Source: Acidicapsa dinghuensis
Lineage (GTDB): Bacteria > Acidobacteriota > Terriglobia > Terriglobales > Acidobacteriaceae
Assembly: GCF_025685685.1 (NCBI RefSeq)
Contig: NZ_JAGSYH010000002.1
Location: forward strand, 730,768-794,767
Reading direction: 5' to 3'
Length of the DNA: 64,000 bases
Under the pieces are notes generated by a model, which was not told the DNA's origin, did no database searches, and saw nothing but the letters and a program-made list of their open reading frames with translations. Position 1 is the stretch's first letter, and the number at the start of each line of letters is the position of its first letter. Positions 60,612 through 64,000 of the stretch are shown in pieces. The position numbers and the translations under genes are program-made.

Positions 60612-61841
60612 ATGAATTGGACGATGCGAGGCCGCCTGGGCCTCATGATGTTTATGGAGTACTTCATTTGGGGCGCCTGGTATGTGACGTTTACGACCTG
60701 GCTCTCGCAAACGCTGAACTTCTCAGGCACAGAGGCTGGCGTGGCGGCAGGCGCTACGGCGATTGGCGCGATGGTTTCGCCATTCTTTGTCGGGCTGGTG
60801 GCGGACAGGTTCTTTGCTACACAACGCTTACTCGCTGTGCTGCATGGATTTGGCGGCATCGTGCTTTTCCTGGCGGCGCGGCAGGTGCAATTCACCGGTC
60901 TTTACAGCCTGGTGCTGATTTATTGCCTGTGCTACATGCCGACGATGGCGCTGACGAATTCGCTGGCGTTCCGGCAGATGAGCGATCCGCAGACTGAGTT
61001 TGGGCCGATTCGCGTGATGGGCACGGCGGGATGGATTGTGGCCGGGCTGACGATTGGGTCGCTGCGCATTGAGGCGACCGCGGTGCCGATGCAGATTGCG
61101 GCCGGATGCTCGGTTCTGATGGGCATTTATTGCCTGACGCTGCCAGATACGCCTCCGCTGAAGACGGCGGATGAACTAACGCTGGCGTCGGTCTTCCCTG
61201 TGGATGCGTTCAAGCTGCTGGCAGAGCGATCGATGGCTATCTTTGCGATTGCTTCGTTCCTGATCTGCATTCCGCTGCAGTTTTATTACGCGTTTACGAA
61301 TCCGTTTCTGAACGAGATCGGCGTGACGAATGCCGCGGGCAAGATGTCGGGCGGGCAAATGTCGGAACTGATCTGCATGCTGCTGATTCCGTGGTTCTTC
61401 CGGAGGCTGGGTGTGAAATACATGCTGGTGGCCGGCATGTCGGCTTGGGTGCTGCGGTATCTGTGCTTCGCTTACGGCAATGCGCATGCGGGCATGTGGA
61501 TGCTGTGGGTGGGCATCGTGCTACATGGCATCTGCTACGACTTCTTCTTTGTGACGGGGCAGATCTATATCGACCGCAAGGCGAAAAAGGAGCTGCGAGC
61601 CGCGGCGCAGGGATTGATCACCTTCCTGACGTATGGCGTGGGCATGTTTGTCGGCTCGTGGATTTCGGGGGCGGTGGTACAGCGCTACTCGACGAGCGCG
61701 ACACAGCATAACTGGCCGGCGATCTGGCTGGTGCCTGCGGCGGGGGCTGGCGCGATTCTGCTGCTGTTCCTGGTGACGTTCTCGGATAGAGCGAAGGGGC
61801 GCGTGGTGATCGATCCAGCGCTTGAGCCGCAGACTCCGTAA
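60612..61841 (+). CDS. Nucleoside/sugar:H+ symporter (NupG-like MFS)
   Basis: The 409-aa protein has 12 membrane helices and matches Nuc_H_symport family permeases. It opens MNWTMRGRLGLMMFMEYFIWGAWYVT and has FNRIRVMGTAGWI-like GPIRVMGTAGWIVAGLTIGSL, and LGVKYMLVAGMSAWVLRYL. NupG-type proteins transport nucleosides or, in Acidobacteria contexts, sugars and keto-sugars. Its position among isomerases and a Gfo/Idh/MocA oxidoreductase suggests sugar uptake. It sits 77 bp before the third isomerase on the same strand. Confidence 0.88.
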   Translation: MNWTMRGRLGLMMFMEYFIWGAWYVTFTTWLSQTLNFSGTEAGVAAGATAIGAMVSPFFVGLVADRFFATQRLLAVLHGFGGIVLFLAARQVQFTGLYSLVLIYCLCYMPTMALTNSLAFRQMSDPQTEFGPIRVMGTAGWIVAGLTIGSLRIEATAVPMQIAAGCSVLMGIYCLTLPDTPPLKTADELTLASVFPVDAFKLLAERSMAIFAIASFLICIPLQFYYAFTNPFLNEIGVTNAAGKMSGGQMSELICMLLIPWFFRRLGVKYMLVAGMSAWVLRYLCFAYGNAHAGMWMLWVGIVLHGICYDFFFVTGQIYIDRKAKKELRAAAQGLITFLTYGVGMFVGSWISGAVVQRYSTSATQHNWPAIWLVPAAGAGAILLLFLVTFSDRAKGRVVIDPALEPQTP

Positions 61842-61918
61842 GAGCAAGTTTGAGGCAGCGTGATGTGCTGCCTTTGTTTTTTGCACGACACAAATATTCG
61901 GCCAGGGAGGGCACCTTG

Positions 61919-62872
61919 ATGAACGCGATTTCACGACGTGATTTCTTGTCGCGCACGGCATATGCCGGTGCGGGCGCGGTGGCGTTATCGGCTTTGCCGC
62001 GAGCTTCATGGGCGAATCCGCTGGGGCTGCCGATCGGCATTCAGCTTTACGCGGTGAGCAAGCCGCTGCATGACGATCCGGCGGGGACGCTGAAGGAGCT
62101 TTACAGCATTGGGTATCGCGAAGTGGAGTCGGCGGGTTCGCAGGCTGGAATGACGACTGAAGCTTTTCGCAAGCTGATTGATGATGCGGGCTTGAAGTGC
62201 CCGAGCGCTCATTTGCAGCTCGCCGAGGGCGACCTTGGCAAGCAGTTCGATCAGGCACATGCGTTGGGCGCGCACTATGCGGTGAGCTCGGTGTTGCGAT
62301 CATTCAGTCCCGAGTTTATGAAAGCGGTGAAGGCTGCCATGGATAGTGGCGGTAAGATTCCGGCTCCGAAGATGGCGCCCATGGGACTGGATGATTTCAA
62401 ACGCACTGCCGAGCGCATGAATGTAGTGGGCAAGGCGGCGAAGGCGGCGGGGCTACAGTACACCTATCACAACCACAATTTCGAGTTTGTGAAGATGCCG
62501 GATGGCGGCCCCGGATATGACGTTCTGCTGAAAGAGACCGATCCGGAGCTAGTGAAGTTTGAGGTGGACTGCGGCTGGATGGTGGTAGCCGGAGGCAATC
62601 CGCCAGAGTATTTTGCGAAATATCCGGGACGGTTCCGCATGCTGCATATCAAGGACTTCAAGCCGGTTGCAGCGCCGACGACAGACCTGATGGGCAAGGG
62701 GCGCCCACTGGGGACGGATCTCGGGACTGGGTTTATCGACTATGGGCCGATTTTTGCCGCGGCGAAAAGTGTGGGGATCAAGCATATTTTTGTGGAACAG
62801 GAAGCTCCTTTTGCTGTGTCGCAGATGGCGTCGGCGAAGGTGGATTACGCGTATCTGCAGAAGTGGAGTTAG
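61919..62872 (+). CDS. Tat-exported sugar phosphate isomerase/epimerase-like TIM barrel (3)
   Basis: The 317-aa product has a Tat signal (SRRDFLSRTAYAGAGAVALSALPRASWA) and the barrel motifs GIQLYAVSKPL, YTYHNHNFEFVKM, KFEVDCGWMVVAGG and FRMLHIKDFKP, with FVEQEAPF near the end. The Glu, Asp, His and Glu metal ligands are all accounted for. Start at 61919 has gggagg upstream. It probably forms an operon with the upstream symporter gene and precedes a Gfo/Idh/MocA oxidoreductase. Confidence 0.9.
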   Translation: MNAISRRDFLSRTAYAGAGAVALSALPRASWANPLGLPIGIQLYAVSKPLHDDPAGTLKELYSIGYREVESAGSQAGMTTEAFRKLIDDAGLKCPSAHLQLAEGDLGKQFDQAHALGAHYAVSSVLRSFSPEFMKAVKAAMDSGGKIPAPKMAPMGLDDFKRTAERMNVVGKAAKAAGLQYTYHNHNFEFVKMPDGGPGYDVLLKETDPELVKFEVDCGWMVVAGGNPPEYFAKYPGRFRMLHIKDFKPVAAPTTDLMGKGRPLGTDLGTGFIDYGPIFAAAKSVGIKHIFVEQEAPFAVSQMASAKVDYAYLQKWS

Positions 62873-62901
62873 GCAGAGGCGAGTGTGATGCTTCGTCAGG
62901 G

Positions 62902-62966
62902 AAAAGCAGATCCCCTTCGGGGATGACAGGCAAGAGAGACAAGAACAAAAGCAAAAACAACAAAGC
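62902..62966. repeat. Third copy of the hairpin-plus-tail part of the composite repeat
   Basis: The hairpin atcccc-ttc-ggggat and the following gacag and A/G/C-rich tail match the copies at 33718-33768 and 34736-34775. No other block of the composite repeat is present here. Confidence 0.75.
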
Positions 62967-63050
62967 TTAAGACACAAACAATTTGCGTTATTGAATTATT
63001 GGAAGGCAGACACAACAGTAGAAAAAAACAACGGAGGGGTTGCAGAGGAG

Positions 63051-64000
63051 ATGTTTGAAATCAATCGAAGGAAGTTTTTGAAGACTGCCAGTATTGCGGC
63101 AGGCTCTATTGCCGGAACCAAATTGCATGCCTTGGCTTCAGCGCCCATGGAAGGCGCACGCACGATCTCAGCCAACGATCACATTCAACTCGCTCTGATC
63201 GGCGCAGGTGGCCAGGGACAGGGCGATACAAAGACAGCGCTGGAAGTACCCGGCGTAAAACTGGTAGCTGTTTCCGACTGCTATGAAGGGCGTCTGGAAC
63301 ACAGTAAGGAGCTGTGGGGCGAAGACATCTTCACCACAAAACGTTATGAGGAGATTCTGCAGCGGAAGGATGTGGACGCAGTACTGATTGCAACGCCTGA
63401 CCACTGGCATAAGCAGATTGCCGTGGACGCAATGAAGGCGGGCAAGGATGTGTATTGCGAGAAGCCGATGATCCATCTGTACTCGGATGGCCCGGAGTTT
63501 ATCGAAACAGCGAAGTCGACGGGGCAGATCATTCAGATCGGCAGCCAGCGCGTGAGCTCAAAGATATACATCAAGGCGAAGGAACTGCTGGAGTCGGGAG
63601 CGATCGGCCAGTTGAACATGATTACGGCGTACTGGGATCGTAACTCATCGATTGGCGCGTGGAACTACACGGTTCCGCTGGATGCTTCGCCGGAGACCTG
63701 CGACTGGCCGCGCTTTCTGGGTACGGCGCCGAAGATTCCGTGGAATGCGGAACACTTTTTCCAGTGGCGTAAATGGAAGGCTTATGGCTCGGGCGTTGCG
63801 GGCGATCTGTTCGTGCATCTCTTCAGCGGCACGCATTTCATCACCAGCTCGAAGGGACCGACGCGGGCCGTGGCAAGCGGTGCGCTGCGCTACTGGAAAG
63901 ATGGGCGCGATGTACCGGATGTGATGCTGGGTATCTTCGATTATCCCGAAGGCTTCAACCTGAATCTGCGCGTGAACTTTGTGGACGGAGGCGAGGAAAG
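63051..64000 (+). CDS. Tat-exported Gfo/Idh/MocA-family oxidoreductase, 3' truncated by window end
   Basis: At least 316 codons are present with no stop before the right edge. The start at 63051 follows gaggag. A Tat signal (NRRKFLKTASIAAGSIAG) is followed by the NAD(P)-binding LALIGAGGQGQGDT, AVSDCYEGRL, ATPDHWHKQIAVDAMKAGKDVYCEKPM with the EKP motif, and later FLGTAPKIPW and GSGVAGDLFVHLFSG (candidate substrate side). These enzymes oxidise or rearrange sugars; in related clusters they take part in 3-keto-sugar pathways. The gene follows the third isomerase. Confidence 0.9.
   Translation, partial: MFEINRRKFLKTASIAAGSIAGTKLHALASAPMEGARTISANDHIQLALIGAGGQGQGDTKTALEVPGVKLVAVSDCYEGRLEHSKELWGEDIFTTKRYEEILQRKDVDAVLIATPDHWHKQIAVDAMKAGKDVYCEKPMIHLYSDGPEFIETAKSTGQIIQIGSQRVSSKIYIKAKELLESGAIGQLNMITAYWDRNSSIGAWNYTVPLDASPETCDWPRFLGTAPKIPWNAEHFFQWRKWKAYGSGVAGDLFVHLFSGTHFITSSKGPTRAVASGALRYWKDGRDVPDVMLGIFDYPEGFNLNLRVNFVDGGEE

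Overview
The window reads as chromosome from an acidobacterium of the class Terriglobia (Acidobacteriaceae, near Granulicella, Terriglobus or Edaphobacter). The evidence is an Oar-like TonB-dependent receptor with an N-terminal carboxypeptidase-regulatory-like domain, a TPR protein with the same kind of domain, several Tat-exported sugar isomerases and Gfo/Idh/MocA oxidoreductases, a secreted M13 peptidase, a stand-alone LigD phosphoesterase domain protein, and dispersed intergenic hairpin repeats followed by A/G/C-rich tails. This placement is inferred from gene content only. No rRNA, tRNA, CRISPR array, prophage or insertion sequence was recognised.

Layout. 1-10 kb is mostly housekeeping: DedA-type membrane protein, MoeA, a TPR protein, QueC, a GNAT enzyme overlapping TrmFO, a frameshifted integral membrane protein, and the GTPase Der. 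A Phd/PIN toxin-antitoxin pair with a perfect palindrome over its start follows (9.6-10.4 kb). 10.4-18.5 kb carries a DinG-like helicase, QueD, a seven-haem cytochrome with TPRs, an AIM24-like protein, and an SRPBCC/DUF1761 pair divergent from a TetR regulator. 18.7-21.1 kb holds the most unusual locus: a Lys/Glu-rich protein (ten consecutive KE dipeptides), a 250-aa protein of unknown family and an ATP-grasp ligase overlapping it by 4 nt. The layout is what one expects of a peptide- or protein-modifying ATP-grasp system.

21-33 kb: DinB-like protein, LigD-type phosphoesterase behind a promoter and 5' hairpin, Nif3-like protein, a non-coding stretch with six 21-nt repeats, M13 peptidase, R3H protein, DUF457-type membrane hydrolase, a VOC-PP2C fusion phosphatase, and a YgiB/YgiC-like pair with an ATP-grasp glutathionylspermidine-synthase-like enzyme. 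33.5-34.8 kb: an AbrB/VapC toxin-antitoxin pair bracketed by two direct copies of a composite intergenic repeat. 34.9-44.7 kb: ribokinase plus sugar permease, a PMT/ArnT-like glycosyltransferase, a TolC-family protein, a class A beta-lactamase, a DUF2383 protein and a divergent EF-G paralogue.

45-64 kb: aromatic-ring-type dioxygenase, a 40-aa membrane protein, tandem DsbA-like oxidoreductases, an AT-rich orphan, an unknown membrane protein, a His-rich small protein upstream of the TonB receptor, and then a carbohydrate region (three Tat-signal TIM-barrel sugar isomerases, a nucleoside/sugar MFS permease, an exported esterase, and a Gfo/Idh/MocA oxidoreductase that runs off the right end). Several genes are separated by clear intrinsic terminators, so most operons here are short.
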